A DNA stretch of 43,087 bases from an uncultured Verrucomicrobiota bacterium (GTDB lineage Bacteria; Verrucomicrobiota; Kiritimatiellia; RFP12; UBA1067): assembly GCA_947305775.1 (NCBI GenBank), contig CAMZEN010000021.1:1-43087 (forward strand), read 5' to 3'. How positions within the stretch are numbered: position 1 is the first letter of the stretch; the number at the start of each line of letters is the position of its first letter. Positions 23,453 through 32,564 of the stretch are shown in pieces. The notes beneath the pieces were generated by a model that saw nothing but the letters and a program-made list of their open reading frames with translations, made no database searches and was not told the DNA's origin. The translations under genes were made by a program, and so were the position numbers.

Positions 23453-26400
23453 ATGAAAACTAAGATCGTTGCAACAACACTGCTGGCACTATTGGCAAAC
23501 ATCGCAATGCACGCGATTGCCGAGACGCAATCTACTGCTCCCGCAAACAGCGGCTTGTTAGGAAGCAATATGGCTGCGGTCACTGTTTTTGACATTCCCC
23601 CGTCCCTTCTACATCGGATGGTTCTCGCATGGGATGTGGCGTTCTCGAAGGACTTGGGCCTATCCGGTCCGTTTGACACATTTGAATTCAGCGCATTGAA
23701 GGCGCGTGGATTTCAGAATGCGCTTGAAATCGCATCTCGCCCGCGAGGTCAGTTGATGTTTTGTGATGATTTGCTATCTGATAAAGAACGCGAGGAATTG
23801 TGGCCATTCGATGTTGAGGCGTTTGAGATAAGCCTAGAGTCCAAAATGATTCGCGACAAGAGTGGACGGTTTAGACTGATGCACAAGGACGCATCTGGTG
23901 TAGACTCAAGGTTGCTTCTTCCTGTGCCTTATGATGAAGACGAAACACTCGAATTGTCTGATGATGGTAATCTAGAAGCGGCCAATCCCACGATTCGCTG
24001 GGTGAACAACGAAATCGAGAAGTGGGCAATAGCTCAAATGGATGCAAAGTTCAGGCGCCTCGACGAAAAAACGTTGATTGAACTGGAGGGAAAGGCGTTA
24101 ACGAAGATATACACCACAACCCCACCTCATATTAGTGCAGGATGGATGTTGGATAAGGGTGAGTATTTTGTTATAGAACGAGAGGAGGATCGGACATGGA
24201 ATCTTCGCCGATACATATACATCGTTTCGGAGTGCATAGTGGCATCTTCGTTTGATTCTTTCCCATCTCGAAAAGAGGCGGCAGCAATGCGGATGCATCC
24301 ATGCGCTAAAGCTGGGACAGTGAGGATGCAACCGCCAAACATAGCGGCCTTGCACAATCTAGCTGTCTTAGAATGGCAACACCGCAAAAACAGAGTGGGC
24401 ATGGATCCATTTCGTCTCAAATCCACATTTGAATCGATCTCCAAGTCTTCGGACGCCGTGGAAAATCTCAAAGTGCTGTTGGAGCATATCCCAGAATTGA
24501 AGGATCATACAGGCGATATAGACATTAATGATCAATTCAAAAGAGCAGCAAGGTCTGTGGAGGCAACAGAAACTGTTAAGTTGCTTATTAAAGAAAGTGC
24601 AGAATTCGTGCTAATGAGGAATAGAGATGCGACAGTCCCTGATGTCGAAGCACAGTCATCTGCTGGTGATAATCAAACATGTCTGCCAAAGCCGCGTTCT
24701 GGAACAATAGCACAAACTGATGATGCGCTTGTGATAAAAGCGGATGGACGGGAATGGCGGTTTGTCGCAGTGGAGGGAACGAGCCAGTTGCCGCTTGATT
24801 ATATGCGAACAGGAGACGAGCCGGCGAGGACAAATCTTGTGTCCGTGACGATGCCGAAGTTCTGGATTGCGGAAAAGATGGTAACCGAGGGCGAATTTGC
24901 GGCGTTGATGGGGCGTAAGGTGCCAGACGGGCGGAATGCAGACTGGCCTCTTGCCGACATAGAATGGCAGGAGGCATTGGATTACTGCGAGAAGTTCACA
25001 TCCAAGTATTCAAAGAAACTTCCAGCAAACACGTTTGTGTCCATGCCGACAATGCTAGAGTGGGCTCATGCTGTCAATGTACTGGAAGGGAAGCTCGATT
25101 TGTCCGATGCGGTCGGGACGTTTCTCTTTACGATGAACCAGTTTGCTGGTGTTATCGTCACATCGGGAACGTTTGAGTCGCAAAAGGAAGCTGACTTTGA
25201 CCTCGCTGTTGATCTTGGAATTCTTCCAAAACGTGTGAGCCAGTCATTCATCGGATTGAGAATGGTTCTGGTTTCGTGGAACGGGGGACAGCTGATTGCT
25301 GGAAATGAGCATATTGATAATCGCGTTCTCAGCCGAGGATCGGTTCTTACAACGTATGGTCTTTGGGAGGACGCAGAAAGGCATTTGAAACAAGCCATAG
25401 CGAAGGGAGCCCTGTCACCCGATGACAAGTCGCGCGCAGAAGGTATGCTTGAATTTATAGGACAAGAGCATGAATACGAGTTTGAAGACTGGAGCGGACT
25501 CGTCTCTCGGGCGGCGGAGTTTGCGGAGAAGAAGGGATACGCAGTACGGCCATATACCGAAAGTTGGCAGTGGCTTGAATACGAAGGCGGGAAGGAGCGG
25601 CCCGAAATTGTCGCAGAATACGGCAAGGCGGGTATCGTTGGCGAGTGGATTAAGATAGGCAATCTGCCAGAGGCAATAAAGAAAGATCAGCCTGTTGGAA
25701 CCGAAGGCCATATCCTGATCTTCCACAATGATGATCAAAAATCATTCCCGTACACTTATACTGTCACAGACAGCAATCTAGTACAAGTCTTAAGATGCGA
25801 TTTTACGGGAGATGGGATAGAAGACATGGTTGTCGAGGATTTTCTGTCGGTGGGATCTGGAGGATACTGGTACGACTTTTATGAGGCGACAGAAGATGGA
25901 GGATTCAAAAAGGTAGACAGCGACGGCATGCACGAAGGCGTGCAGTTGGTTGGCCTGTGTGCGATACCACGCAAAGACGGCAAAGGCTGCGGCTTTGTCG
26001 TAATAGGCAAAGAATCAAATCCTGTTCTTACCGCGAGCATTCTTTCTGTCAAGGACGGGAAGTTTGTCTGGGATTCGGTTGCAGAGAAATCAGTCTATAT
26101 GCTGGATGCCAGGGCCGACACAATCTATATGCCGGCACCATTCATTGGTGCAGGCTATGGCATCGGGTTTCGGCTTCTGGAGAGTCAGGGGAAATGGTAT
26201 CGCCCCGTGTTTTGGCCGTGGGAGCAAGGGAAGGTGCAGGGGTTTGAGCAGGCTCAGAAAGAAGCAGTGCAACTCAAACAAAAGGCCCAGAAAGAATTAG
26301 TGAAGCTTCGTGAGAAGTGGCCCCACGCAGCGGACCGTGTGTCGCAATGGGATATGCTGGATTACGAGAAACGCTTTTTTGAGATAGACAAGTTGCAAGA

Positions 26401-27454
26401 CTGGTGTGGGGAGGACAAGCCCAACCGGTACGGCAAATTCGAGTCGCTATGCCGAGAGGCTATCGGCATGAAAATAGAGCCGGCGATATGGTATTACAAT
26501 CTTGCTTGCACTTTGTCCGTGCAGGGCAAGACGGATGAGGCGTTTGAGGCACTTGAACAGGCCGTCGTTGCAGGGTACAACGAGTCGTACAAGGCAAAAG
26601 CCGACTCGGACTTTGACAACATATCAGCAAACCCAAGATTCTCCGAGTTGATGGCGGTCATGGATGTTTGGGATCGTGGAAACTGGAATGCGCCGAGGGA
26701 ATATGCATCGGTCAGCAATGGAGTTGTAGTGCTTTCCGAGGACAAAGTGTACTATGGATTCAAGAATCATTATTACAGCGTCTGGCTCGACGGTTTGAGA
26801 GATACGCTCTTTTACATGGACCGTGATGGGCAGGACGATTCCATTGATGATGTCGTTACAGTCAGGTTTGATGCCATAGGGAGGTCAAAGAAGCGAGACA
26901 TCGGCTTTGCCAATCTCGTCATTGGGAATCGGCCGCTTATTGCAAGAGGAACATGCCGCGACGGCGAACTGCCATCCGATAGCTTGGGGGCGTTGGGCGC
27001 GTCATTCGGTAATGTGCTGGGGCTTTACGCCTGCGATGATTATCCCTTTGGCAAACTCATCTGGTGTATACTCTATCGAGGAGGTGCGGCAGAAGGACGG
27101 CGGCTCGCGGAAATAATACGCGATGCATATAGAGCTATGCCGACAGAGGAGCGCGAGCGAATGCTTGCAGGGGGATTGTTCGCCCGCGAAATGACCTCGA
27201 TGATTCATGACTCGATGAAGCCAGGGACCGATGGTGGCGTGATAACTGTTTCTGACATTGATGTCCCCAAGTTGATGACTAAAGCGACTTCCCTTCGTGT
27301 CGCGTCCTTTATTGAATACACGGTACAAGAGGATGACGACATCATCGCTATCGCGATAAGATTGGGTGTTAGTCCGGAGGACATAAGAAAACTTAACGGT
27401 TTGAAGCCTGGCGATGTGCTTAAGCCAGGAACTGTCCTCAAGATTCCTCAGTGA
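23453..27454 (+). CDS. Large exported multidomain protein (SUMF1-like, TPR, LysM)
   Basis: This is a 1333-aa protein. A signal peptide occupies residues 1-~24 (KIVATTLLALLANIAMHAIA). Residues ~435-600 resemble the formylglycine-generating enzyme (SUMF1/FGE-sulfatase) fold (MPKFWIAEKMVTEGEFAALM, then WPLADIEWQEALDYCEKFTS), often a non-catalytic ligand-binding fold in bacteria. Residues ~640-680 are TPR-like. Residues ~770-900 have repeat-protein strands (LRCDFTGDGIEDMVVEDFLS). Residues ~1010-1060 are TPRs ending in the common DSDFDNISANPRF signature. The C-terminus is LysM (YTVQEDDDIIAIAIRLGVSP then LKPGTVLKIPQ). Probable periplasmic or surface protein binding peptidoglycan. AAAGGA lies upstream of the ATG, and the metallophosphoesterase follows 15 bp later. 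Confidence 0.78.
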   Translation: MKTKIVATTLLALLANIAMHAIAETQSTAPANSGLLGSNMAAVTVFDIPPSLLHRMVLAWDVAFSKDLGLSGPFDTFEFSALKARGFQNALEIASRPRGQLMFCDDLLSDKEREELWPFDVEAFEISLESKMIRDKSGRFRLMHKDASGVDSRLLLPVPYDEDETLELSDDGNLEAANPTIRWVNNEIEKWAIAQMDAKFRRLDEKTLIELEGKALTKIYTTTPPHISAGWMLDKGEYFVIEREEDRTWNLRRYIYIVSECIVASSFDSFPSRKEAAAMRMHPCAKAGTVRMQPPNIAALHNLAVLEWQHRKNRVGMDPFRLKSTFESISKSSDAVENLKVLLEHIPELKDHTGDIDINDQFKRAARSVEATETVKLLIKESAEFVLMRNRDATVPDVEAQSSAGDNQTCLPKPRSGTIAQTDDALVIKADGREWRFVAVEGTSQLPLDYMRTGDEPARTNLVSVTMPKFWIAEKMVTEGEFAALMGRKVPDGRNADWPLADIEWQEALDYCEKFTSKYSKKLPANTFVSMPTMLEWAHAVNVLEGKLDLSDAVGTFLFTMNQFAGVIVTSGTFESQKEADFDLAVDLGILPKRVSQSFIGLRMVLVSWNGGQLIAGNEHIDNRVLSRGSVLTTYGLWEDAERHLKQAIAKGALSPDDKSRAEGMLEFIGQEHEYEFEDWSGLVSRAAEFAEKKGYAVRPYTESWQWLEYEGGKERPEIVAEYGKAGIVGEWIKIGNLPEAIKKDQPVGTEGHILIFHNDDQKSFPYTYTVTDSNLVQVLRCDFTGDGIEDMVVEDFLSVGSGGYWYDFYEATEDGGFKKVDSDGMHEGVQLVGLCAIPRKDGKGCGFVVIGKESNPVLTASILSVKDGKFVWDSVAEKSVYMLDARADTIYMPAPFIGAGYGIGFRLLESQGKWYRPVFWPWEQGKVQGFEQAQKEAVQLKQKAQKELVKLREKWPHAADRVSQWDMLDYEKRFFEIDKLQDWCGEDKPNRYGKFESLCREAIGMKIEPAIWYYNLACTLSVQGKTDEAFEALEQAVVAGYNESYKAKADSDFDNISANPRFSELMAVMDVWDRGNWNAPREYASVSNGVVVLSEDKVYYGFKNHYYSVWLDGLRDTLFYMDRDGQDDSIDDVVTVRFDAIGRSKKRDIGFANLVIGNRPLIARGTCRDGELPSDSLGALGASFGNVLGLYACDDYPFGKLIWCILYRGGAAEGRRLAEIIRDAYRAMPTEERERMLAGGLFAREMTSMIHDSMKPGTDGGVITVSDIDVPKLMTKATSLRVASFIEYTVQEDDDIIAIAIRLGVSPEDIRKLNGLKPGDVLKPGTVLKIPQ

Positions 27455-27469
27455 AAATAGGGAGACTCC

Positions 27470-28012
27470 ATGACATACTTCACGTCTGATCAGCATTTCG
27501 GGCATTTCAACATCTTAAGGCTCAGCCAGCGGCCTTTCGCGTCCCTTGAAGAGATGGACGAGGTCATGCTGGCGAAATGGAATGCCAAGGTCAAGGATTC
27601 CGACCGGGTGTTCATCCTCGGCGACTTGTTCTTCCGGGCGCAAGACCCAGAGGGGACGCTTCGGCTGCTCAAGGGGCGCAAGACGCTCATCTTGGGCAAC
27701 CACGACTCATCCTGGACTGGCAAGGTGGATCTCTCGCGCTACTTTGAAGGCGTCCATACGATGCTGGAGACGAGCGATGGCGAACACACCCTCACGCTGT
27801 GCCACTACCCGATGATGACCTTCAACCACTGCATGAGGGCGTATATGGTGCATGGACACATACACGGCAACACGAACGCCGACTACTGGCCGTACCTTCA
27901 ATCGCACGACCGCATCCTGAATGCTTCTGTCGAGGTGAACAACTACGAGCCGGTTACGTTTGCCGAACTCGTCGCCAACAACCAGAGGTTCAAGGACGTA
28001 GCTGTGCAGTAA
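27470..28012 (+). CDS. Metallophosphoesterase (calcineurin-like)
   Basis: This is a 180-aa protein. Calcineurin-like motifs are in order: SDQHFGH (D7, H9), FILGDLFF, LILGNHD, CHYPMM, and HGHIHG, giving the usual dinuclear-metal ligands. Its small size and MTYFTSDQHFGHFNIL start match a family of short bacterial and phage-encoded phosphoesterases whose substrate is generally unknown. No signal peptide, so cytoplasmic. Fifteen bp separate it from the 1333-aa protein; a 240-bp gap follows, so it ends the 17-28 kb transcript. No classical terminator is seen in that gap. Confidence 0.92.
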   Translation: MTYFTSDQHFGHFNILRLSQRPFASLEEMDEVMLAKWNAKVKDSDRVFILGDLFFRAQDPEGTLRLLKGRKTLILGNHDSSWTGKVDLSRYFEGVHTMLETSDGEHTLTLCHYPMMTFNHCMRAYMVHGHIHGNTNADYWPYLQSHDRILNASVEVNNYEPVTFAELVANNQRFKDVAVQ

Positions 28013-28101
28013 TGGCGAGTTCGTCAATATGCACAAAAGAGTGTGTCATAACCGCAATGCACTAAAGGTCATCCGCAACGCCACCTATATCAAGGAGAAA
28101 T

Positions 28102-28266
28102 ATGAGGGATGGGGTAGAGCCGCCGAGGGTTTCTCTTTCTGCTAATGTGCCAAGAAAAGTTTTGCGAACGCAAAAAAACTCTTCGCGCACCCCTTGCTAT
28201 AACATCAAAATAATGGTATACTATACAACATCTAAAAGCAATTGGATGGCACAGACATGGCATTAA
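28102..28266 (+). CDS. Possible 54-aa leader ORF (uncertain)
   Basis: ATG 28102 follows AAGGAGAAAT, the best ribosome-binding site in this gap, and opens a 54-codon frame (MRDGVEPPRVSLSANVPRKV ...). It reads through the promoter at 28194-28222 and ends nine bases into the small regulator gene. The product has no recognisable domain. It may be a spurious frame or a remnant. The gap otherwise holds a 6-bp hairpin (TTTTGC/GCAAAA, 28159-28175) without a T-tract. Confidence 0.2.
   Translation: MRDGVEPPRVSLSANVPRKVLRTQKNSSRTPCYNIKIMVYYTTSKSNWMAQTWH
28194..28227 (+). promoter_or_regulatory. Promoter and operator of the restriction-modification cassette
   Basis: TTGCTA (28194-28199), 17-bp spacer, TATACT (28217-28222), with a TGn extended -10. 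The -10 box is embedded in a palindrome GTATA-C-TATAC (28216-28226), a plausible operator for the HTH regulator encoded 30 bp downstream, which would give autorepression as with controller proteins. The context TGGTATA followed by TAT is shared with the promoter at 3340. Confidence 0.55.
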
Positions 28267-28481
28267 GTTATAAAAGGCTCTGGAAGCTTCTTATAGACCG
28301 TGATATGACGCGTACTGACTTACGCGTCGCGACGGGCATATCGACCTCCACATTCGCAAAGATGTCGCGAGGCGAATGCATTGAGTCGTCCATTATAGAC
28401 AGAATTTGCTCGAACCTAAAATGCGACGTTGGTGACATTATGTCTTTTGTGGATGATGCCGCCGATGAAACAGAGAAATGA
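28257..28481 (+). CDS. Small Cro/C1-type (HTH_26-like) regulator of the RM cassette
   Basis: This is a 74-aa single-domain helix-turn-helix protein (YKRLWKLLIDRDMTRTDLRV, GISTSTFAKMSRGE, CDVGDIMSFVD). ATG 28257 was chosen over TTG 28242, since conservation with the paralogue at 3388 starts at YK(K/R)LWKLLID. Its stop overlaps the methyltransferase start (ATGA), so it is the first gene of the cassette, the position of a controller (C) protein that times methyltransferase and nuclease expression. The palindromic -10 region upstream is a likely target. Identity with the 3.4-kb regulator is visible across its length, indicating duplication and reuse. Confidence 0.86.
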   Translation: MALSYKRLWKLLIDRDMTRTDLRVATGISTSTFAKMSRGECIESSIIDRICSNLKCDVGDIMSFVDDAADETEK

Positions 28482-31288
28482 GAGATTTTGCAATGGCACA
28501 GAAACTACTAAAAAAACATCCAAAGAAATTTAAGGCGGCACCTCAATCCAGAGTGTCCCGAAGAATGGTATTGGTTGGCACCTATAAAGGCAATCAGATC
28601 GAGGATTGGCCCGGATATTATAATTACCCCTTGCACGAAGATGACATTGTAGATGACGAAGCTGGGAAAGGCATAAACGAAATATGGCTCTTCAAAGGTA
28701 AAGACGAGAGTCACTTTTTCACGGCGCAATTCCTTGGCAAGTACACTCGCAAGCAACTTAAGGAGCAGTTTGGCTACCCGGCGAAAGGGAAAGCGCATGC
28801 CGACACCTATCTGCTTTACAAGACTAGTTCTACGGAAATTTATGCTCCAGAGTTTTGTGCGGCAGATGCTGTGTTTGTCCGTTCGTCGGACTTTGCGACC
28901 ACACCTAAACTCCGCAAACAGATACGTGAATATTTAGAATCTTCCAAACGCAGCGATTCTGTTGCGGCGAAATTGCTACCTGATATTCTGAAACGGATAC
29001 CTCCCAACAACTTGCGTGTTTGCGAGACGCTTCAGCTTGATTTTCTTTCAAAATTGGGCTTGGGTCCCTTGAAACAGTCTCCGATTCGTAAGACTGAAAA
29101 CACATACAACTTCATCTCGCTGTTTACCGGTGCTGGCGGACTGGATATCGGATTTCAAGAAGCCGGGTTTAACTGCCTCTTTGCCTCTGACATAATGAAG
29201 GAGGCTTGCGAGACATACCGCCGCAACAATCCCGGCACTCCTGTAGTTTGTGCGGATATAAGACAATTGCAAACCTCTGAGATACGAAAGGCTATAGGCC
29301 GCAAAAATGTTGATGTCATTGTTGGTGGACCGCCTTGTCAGGGGTTCTCCAACATGGGGAATAAGAATTCTGGCGACCCCAGAAATCTTCTCTTCGAGAG
29401 TTATGTTAGGATAGTCCATGACCTCAAGCCGACTTGTTTCCTCTTCGAGAACGTCAAGGGTCTTTACACGATGTTTGAGGGAAGGTATTTTAACAAGGTA
29501 GTCAGCGCTTTCGCAGGGATTGGGTATGAATTGTATTTCTCCGTGCTGAATACGGCAAACTATGGCGTTCCACAAAAACGAGAGCGAATCATCATAGTGG
29601 GCACAAAAATTGACAGAGAGTTCCGCTTCCCGCTTCACTCCGCGTTCCCAATTGGCCGCATTCCCGCCTACGCTAATGTCGGCGAGGCAATAGGTGATTT
29701 GGTTGACAAGCATGATGAAATTCCGAACCACATTGCGCTTGCACACGGTGAGATTGTCACGGCACGCTACAGGCTTATACCCGAAGGTGGAAAATTGCCG
29801 CCGCCCGACAAACTTCCACCGGAATTGAGGAGGGGGAACTTCGGCAACACCTACCAGAGGCTTTCGAGAAACTCCGTTGCGTCGACAATGGTGCCAGGCA
29901 ACAACGCATTCCCCATACATCCCACACTTAATCGTAGCCTTACTCCGCGTGAAGCTGCAAGAATCCAAACCTTCCCCGATGACTATGTGTTTCAGGGAGA
30001 TAGACGTTCGCAGTGCATTCAAGTTGGCAACGCCGTCCCGCCTTTGTTTGCCGCGAGACTTGCACAATCGATAGAACGGCACCTTGCGGGTGATGCATCC
30101 GATGGGCTTGTTGCTGATAAACATTTTGCAAAAGGATGTGTTGAGGCAAGATCGAACACGGTGGACAAACGTGCAACTTTGAAGTTCGCAGACCTTTTCT
30201 GTGGAGCTGGTGGCTTCACGCAGGGGCTTGAAGATGCGGGCTTAAAGTGCGTTCTTGGCGTTGACTTCGAGAAGAACTGCACTGAGGCCTACAGGAGAAA
30301 TCACACAGATCACGACTGCCTCCAACTGGATCTTTCGAGCGAAGAGTCGCAGGCGATGGTCGGCGAACGGTTGAGGCAGGCAAAGGTTGATCTTATAGTT
30401 GGGGGACCTCCTTGTCAAGGGTTTTCCATATTCGGGAAAAGACGGTTCGTAAACACAAAGAATCATGACGTCAGTAAGGACAAACGCAATAATCTTGTGT
30501 TTGCTTTCGCCAACATCGTAAGAATCGCGTCTCCAAGGTGGTTCATAATGGAGAACGTCCCCGGAATCACAACGGCGCGCGACGGCGAATATGTCAAGGA
30601 GATTAAATCATTCTTTGCCGGCATAGGATATCGCCTTGATTCCCGCATTATTAACGCTGCTGATTATGGCGCACCGCAATTGCGCCACAGATTCCTTCTG
30701 ATCGGTACAAAGACGAATCTAATGTTCCCTTGGCCTAAGCCAAAATATTATGAATCGCCTGAGTCTTGGCAACTGCCTTATCGCACTGTAGGAGAGGCGT
30801 TGATGGATTTGGCGGATGACTCTACTTATTCTCGCTACAAGAACCACAACCCGCCGCATCATAACGATATCGTTTCACGGCGCATGGCGTATATCCCCGA
30901 AGGCGGGAAAATGGATGTTCAGAAGTTGCCGCCTGAACTCTCGCTTGGAGTAAAGACAAAGGCGCAAGTTTCCAACTACAGCAAGGTGTTCTATCGCCTT
31001 AACAGAAAACGCCCCGCACCTACTGTAGTTCCCGGCCACAATGCATTTCCTGTCCATCCAACGCTCAACAGAACGCTGACCGTGAGGGAAGCTGCACGCT
31101 TGCAGACCTTCCCCGACGACTATGAGTTTGTCGGACCGATTATAAACCAAGCCCTTCAAGTTGGAAATGCGTTCCCGTGCATTGTCGCACAGCTTTTTGG
31201 CGAACGCATTAGAACTGTGGAGAATTGCGGCTGGGAAGAAGGTGACGCGACAGCTCTTGCAAAAAAATCAATGTTTGGAGGTGAATGA
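28478..31288 (+). CDS. Tandem double cytosine-C5 DNA methyltransferase
   Basis: This 936-aa polypeptide carries two complete Dcm-type catalytic units. Residues 1-~210 are a domain I cannot name (VLVGTYKGNQIEDWPGYYNY, EIWLFKGKDESHFFTAQFLG). Unit 1 (~210-540): FISLFTGAGGLDIGFQEAGF, GGPPCQGFS (C287), LFENVKG, PQKRERIIIVG, and IQVGNAVPP. Unit 2 (~570-910): FADLFCGAGGFTQGLEDAGL, GGPPCQGFS (C646), MENVPG, PQLRHRFLLIG, and LQVGNAFP. Each has its own target-recognition segment, and PEGGKLPPPDKLPPEL is partly repeated as PEGGKMDVQKLPPEL. Fusion would modify both strands of an asymmetric site or two different sites. The start could be ATG 28478 (overlapping the regulator) or ATG 28493. Overlaps the nuclease gene by ATGA. 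Confidence 0.93.
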   Translation: MRDFAMAQKLLKKHPKKFKAAPQSRVSRRMVLVGTYKGNQIEDWPGYYNYPLHEDDIVDDEAGKGINEIWLFKGKDESHFFTAQFLGKYTRKQLKEQFGYPAKGKAHADTYLLYKTSSTEIYAPEFCAADAVFVRSSDFATTPKLRKQIREYLESSKRSDSVAAKLLPDILKRIPPNNLRVCETLQLDFLSKLGLGPLKQSPIRKTENTYNFISLFTGAGGLDIGFQEAGFNCLFASDIMKEACETYRRNNPGTPVVCADIRQLQTSEIRKAIGRKNVDVIVGGPPCQGFSNMGNKNSGDPRNLLFESYVRIVHDLKPTCFLFENVKGLYTMFEGRYFNKVVSAFAGIGYELYFSVLNTANYGVPQKRERIIIVGTKIDREFRFPLHSAFPIGRIPAYANVGEAIGDLVDKHDEIPNHIALAHGEIVTARYRLIPEGGKLPPPDKLPPELRRGNFGNTYQRLSRNSVASTMVPGNNAFPIHPTLNRSLTPREAARIQTFPDDYVFQGDRRSQCIQVGNAVPPLFAARLAQSIERHLAGDASDGLVADKHFAKGCVEARSNTVDKRATLKFADLFCGAGGFTQGLEDAGLKCVLGVDFEKNCTEAYRRNHTDHDCLQLDLSSEESQAMVGERLRQAKVDLIVGGPPCQGFSIFGKRRFVNTKNHDVSKDKRNNLVFAFANIVRIASPRWFIMENVPGITTARDGEYVKEIKSFFAGIGYRLDSRIINAADYGAPQLRHRFLLIGTKTNLMFPWPKPKYYESPESWQLPYRTVGEALMDLADDSTYSRYKNHNPPHHNDIVSRRMAYIPEGGKMDVQKLPPELSLGVKTKAQVSNYSKVFYRLNRKRPAPTVVPGHNAFPVHPTLNRTLTVREAARLQTFPDDYEFVGPIINQALQVGNAFPCIVAQLFGERIRTVENCGWEEGDATALAKKSMFGGE

Positions 31289-32556
31289 TGCTACTAAACC
31301 ACCATATTCTCGCAAAAAAGGCAACCGATTCCGTTCTGGCAAAGTTCAAGAACGAAGAATGGCTGTGCTGCAGCACATTTGGAAAGAACTTTTATCGCAC
31401 TGGATGCGATGCGGATTTCCCATCTCCAGATGCCGCGTTTGCAGACTCAGAAAACAATCTTGTCGTCTCCTTTGAGTTCAAACCACCTACTGAGACGAAG
31501 CGCGGCATCCTGACAGGGCTGGGCCAATCAATCGCATATCTTCAGTTTAGCGACCTTTCGTATCTTGTAATACCCGAAATTGTCGAGGACTATAATATAT
31601 CTGCCCATCTGTCTGACATTTTCTCATCGATAATATCCGACAAGATTCCGGTAGGTCTCATATCGTACAAGAACGATGATCCAGAAGAAGTAAAGCTTGC
31701 GCACAACATAAGCCACTTGCAAGAACATAGTGTTAAACACAGCGGTGTGCAAAATAGCCGATTCTGGGCAAAGCATGTTGATATGCCCGTACCTCTTTTC
31801 CACCTCATCCTTCATTACGCATACTTGAAGAAAGTCAATAACGACGAGGAGGATGCTTTTGCAAAATGCTGGAAGTCCGCGATGGCTCAAGAAAAGAACC
31901 TACTTGATCTGAATCCCAAACCTGTCTTGGATGTTAATGGAAAGCCGATAATAACCGTAGGCGGCACAAAACCTCTGACATATTTTGAAAAGACGGTTAA
32001 CAAAATCAAGAAACTCCCCAAAGCCGATCAGCCGTCTCAAATCGCGGCTATGATAGCAAGTGCTGACACGACTGTTACCGGCGACAATATGTTCAATTCT
32101 GTCCGCAAGAACTGCATCCCGTTTATGCACCACGTAGGAATGCTTGACTCCAACTGTCAATTGACGAACGAGGGTGTCAAAATGTATCATCTTGGGATGG
32201 TAAATGGTCCACAAAGCAGCTTGTTTAGGGATTATTTTACGCGGATGGTGTTGCTTGACGGACACCATATCGATCTAATTTATGATATGGAACGGCTTTC
32301 CTGCCAGCACAGGGGGAAGAAGGACGATAACGAGATAAAGGCCATAATGCTTGATGAATACCAAGCCAAGGGCATGATTAAGACCAACCCTGGAAGAATT
32401 GCGGCTAACACTAAAAGCACTGAATTGTCTCGTTTTCTCAAGTACGAAACAATCCTTTGGCGAGGTCTTGGATTGATGAAGAGAACAACCGGCAAGCCTT
32501 CGTATGCCTTTGATTGGCAACGTATCACAGAGGTCTGTAACCTTCCAAGCCTTTAG
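31285..32556 (+). CDS. PD-(D/E)XK restriction endonuclease
   Basis: This 423-aa protein has GGAGGTGA directly before ATGATG, so initiation may be at 31285 or 31288. Residues ~45-70 contain FPSPDAAF (D49) and VVSFEFKPP (E64, K66), the D...E-x-K catalytic triad of PD-(D/E)XK nucleases, followed by GLGQSIAYLQFSDLSYLVIPE, the helix and strand seen after the triad in many restriction enzymes. Residues ~230-423 are mostly helical (FEKTVNKIKKLPKADQPSQI, LSRFLKYETILWRGLGLM) and may bind DNA. No known specificity can be read. Translational coupling to the fused methyltransferase supports the assignment as the cognate nuclease. Confidence 0.82.
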   Translation: MMLLNHHILAKKATDSVLAKFKNEEWLCCSTFGKNFYRTGCDADFPSPDAAFADSENNLVVSFEFKPPTETKRGILTGLGQSIAYLQFSDLSYLVIPEIVEDYNISAHLSDIFSSIISDKIPVGLISYKNDDPEEVKLAHNISHLQEHSVKHSGVQNSRFWAKHVDMPVPLFHLILHYAYLKKVNNDEEDAFAKCWKSAMAQEKNLLDLNPKPVLDVNGKPIITVGGTKPLTYFEKTVNKIKKLPKADQPSQIAAMIASADTTVTGDNMFNSVRKNCIPFMHHVGMLDSNCQLTNEGVKMYHLGMVNGPQSSLFRDYFTRMVLLDGHHIDLIYDMERLSCQHRGKKDDNEIKAIMLDEYQAKGMIKTNPGRIAANTKSTELSRFLKYETILWRGLGLMKRTTGKPSYAFDWQRITEVCNLPSL

Positions 32557-32564
32557 GAGGAACT

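Noticed and set aside
28157..28178. Hairpin TTTTGC-GAAC-GCAAAA as a terminator
   Set aside because: The stem is AT-rich and is followed by A residues rather than a T-tract on the plus strand; on the minus strand no gene needs it.
29048..30124. 358-codon minus-strand frame opposite the double methyltransferase
   Set aside because: It is antisense to conserved methyltransferase motifs and has no recognisable domain; a shadow frame.
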